From Holophagales bacterium (lineage in GTDB: Bacteria; Acidobacteriota; Thermoanaerobaculia; Multivoradales; Multivoraceae), in assembly GCA_009845425.1 (NCBI GenBank), contig VXZQ01000006.1, positions 124,001-188,000 of the forward strand: DNA of 64,000 bases, written 5' to 3'. Shown here one piece after another: positions 63,251 through 64,000 of this stretch; the first letter of the stretch is position 1; each line of letters begins with the position of its first letter. The notes below the pieces were generated by a model that did not search any database, was not told the origin of the DNA, and worked only from the letters and a program-made list of their open reading frames with translations. A program made the position numbers and the translations under genes.

Positions 63251-64000
63251 CTACGCTTCGACCCAGGCCCGTGATCTCTCGATCGCCCGCTGCCAGCCGG
63301 CGGCGAGGCGGCGTCGGCCCGCGGGTGTCGATCGCGGTTCGAACTCCCGATCGAGGGCCCAGTTGCTCGTTACGTCGGCCTGGTCGCTCCAGAAGCCGAC
63401 GGCGAGTCCGGCGAGGTAGGCGGCGCCCAGCGCCGTCGTCTCCGCGACGACCGGCCGCTGCACGCGTTTGCCGAGCAGGTCCGCCTGGAACTGCATCAGG
63501 GTGTCGTTGACCGCGGCGCCGCCGTCGACTCGCAGTTCGCGCATTCGTGAACCGGCATCGGCCTCCATGGCGCCGACGACGTCGAGGCTCTGGTACGCCA
63601 TCGACTCGACGGTGGCTCTGGCCACGTGGCCGGCGGTGGTCGAACGCTCGAGTCCGATGAGGAGACCCCGGGCGTAGGGATCCCAGTGCGGTGCCCCGAG
63701 GCCGACGAACGCCGGAACCAGGAAGACGCCGCCGCTGTCCGGCTCGCTTGCGGCCAGTTCCTCGATCTGATCCGAACGGTCGATGAGCCCCAGTCCGTCG
63801 CGCAGCCACTGGACGGCGGCGCCGCCGACGAACACGGACCCCTCGAGGCAGTACGTGGGCTTGCCGCCCCGCATCCAGCCGACGGTGGTGAGGAGGCCGT
63901 TCTTCGACGGAACGGCCCGGCTTCCGGTGTTCATCAGGATGAAGCAGCCGGTGCCGTAGGTGTTCTTCACCATGCCGCGCCGGAAGCAGCCCTGTCCGAA
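63251..64000 (-). CDS. glpK: Glycerol kinase, C-terminal part
   Basis: The last 249 residues of a FGGY-type glycerol kinase, which phosphorylates glycerol. The frame is open to the window edge, starting with [19 protein letters not shown], the family's nucleotide site. [17 protein letters not shown] and [21 protein letters not shown] (starting FLVPAF) and the late [20 protein letters not shown] all match GlpK. The gene starts beyond the right edge. It is separate from the crotonase by 49 bases. Confidence 0.95.
   Translation of the reverse strand, partial: FGQGCFRRGMVKNTYGTGCFILMNTGSRAVPSKNGLLTTVGWMRGGKPTYCLEGSVFVGGAAVQWLRDGLGLIDRSDQIEELAASEPDSGGVFLVPAFVGLGAPHWDPYARGLLIGLERSTTAGHVARATVESMAYQSLDVVGAMEADAGSRMRELRVDGGAAVNDTLMQFQADLLGKRVQRPVVAETTALGAAYLAGLAVGFWSDQADVTSNWALDREFEPRSTPAGRRRLAAGWQRAIERSRAWVEA

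Overview
The window is GC-rich, gene-dense bacterial chromosome with about 60 protein-coding genes, most starting on the stop codon of the previous gene or within a few bases of it. The outer envelope is Gram-negative in type: a TonB-dependent receptor, a TonB protein, LolA-like secreted proteins and lipoproteins. Two secreted proteins (1808-2758 and 49812-50894) belong to a family of unknown function that I know mainly from Acidobacteriota. With two-subunit DNA topoisomerase VI, Elp3, sulfotransferases, a PhyH oxygenase and a PQQ dehydrogenase, this suggests an uncultured Acidobacteriota-like heterotroph. That placement is inference, since no rRNA or tRNA gene was seen. I saw no transposase, phage gene or CRISPR array.

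Layout. 1-1830: end of an oligopeptide-binding protein, a 32-bp inverted repeat and a toxin-antitoxin (TA) pair. 1808-8327: a secreted protein, a GST and a minus-strand run with DUF898, M48, PhyH, M28 and an M50-like protein. 8590-15118: a duplicated LolA-like protein, a TonB receptor and topoisomerase VI (top6B, top6A). 15126-20885: a minus-strand run of DUF1214, sulfotransferase, SCP2, serine hydrolase, a Trm9-like methyltransferase and an SDR. 20934-27435: elp3, pncB and nadE, with a nicotinamidase-like gene facing them. 27571-31131: crotonase and SDR, then an N-succinylamino acid racemase with its GNAT partner. 31202-34491: promoter and operator, a second TA pair and an ABC exporter, all overlapping. 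34493-40114: aldehyde dehydrogenase, Rieske protein, PQQ dehydrogenase, an adenylate-forming enzyme and a sulfotransferase. 40212-46607: two phosphodiesterase-type membrane or lipoproteins, a ribbon-helix-helix protein, a YidC/EMC3-like membrane protein, a GT2 and a thioesterase. 46592-54300: SDR, TauE, DUF6116 and EP-rich secreted protein, second orphan-family protein, Fic, TonB, and a TIGR01777 protein. 54349-64000: nth, a DUF3516 helicase, trmJ, a SpoIIE phosphatase, ppk1, a crotonase and the end of glpK.

How the genes may work together. The strongest system-level signal is elp3 beside a Trm9-like methyltransferase, which could make mcm5U-type wobble uridines as eukaryotes do. The nicotinamidase-like, pncB and nadE genes cover most of nicotinamide salvage to NAD. 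The racemase and GNAT pair fits succinylation-dependent D-to-L amino acid conversion. The PQQ dehydrogenase has the Asp-x-Asp signature of lanthanide enzymes and sits with a Rieske protein and an aldehyde dehydrogenase. The 40212-46607 operon looks like an undescribed envelope system.
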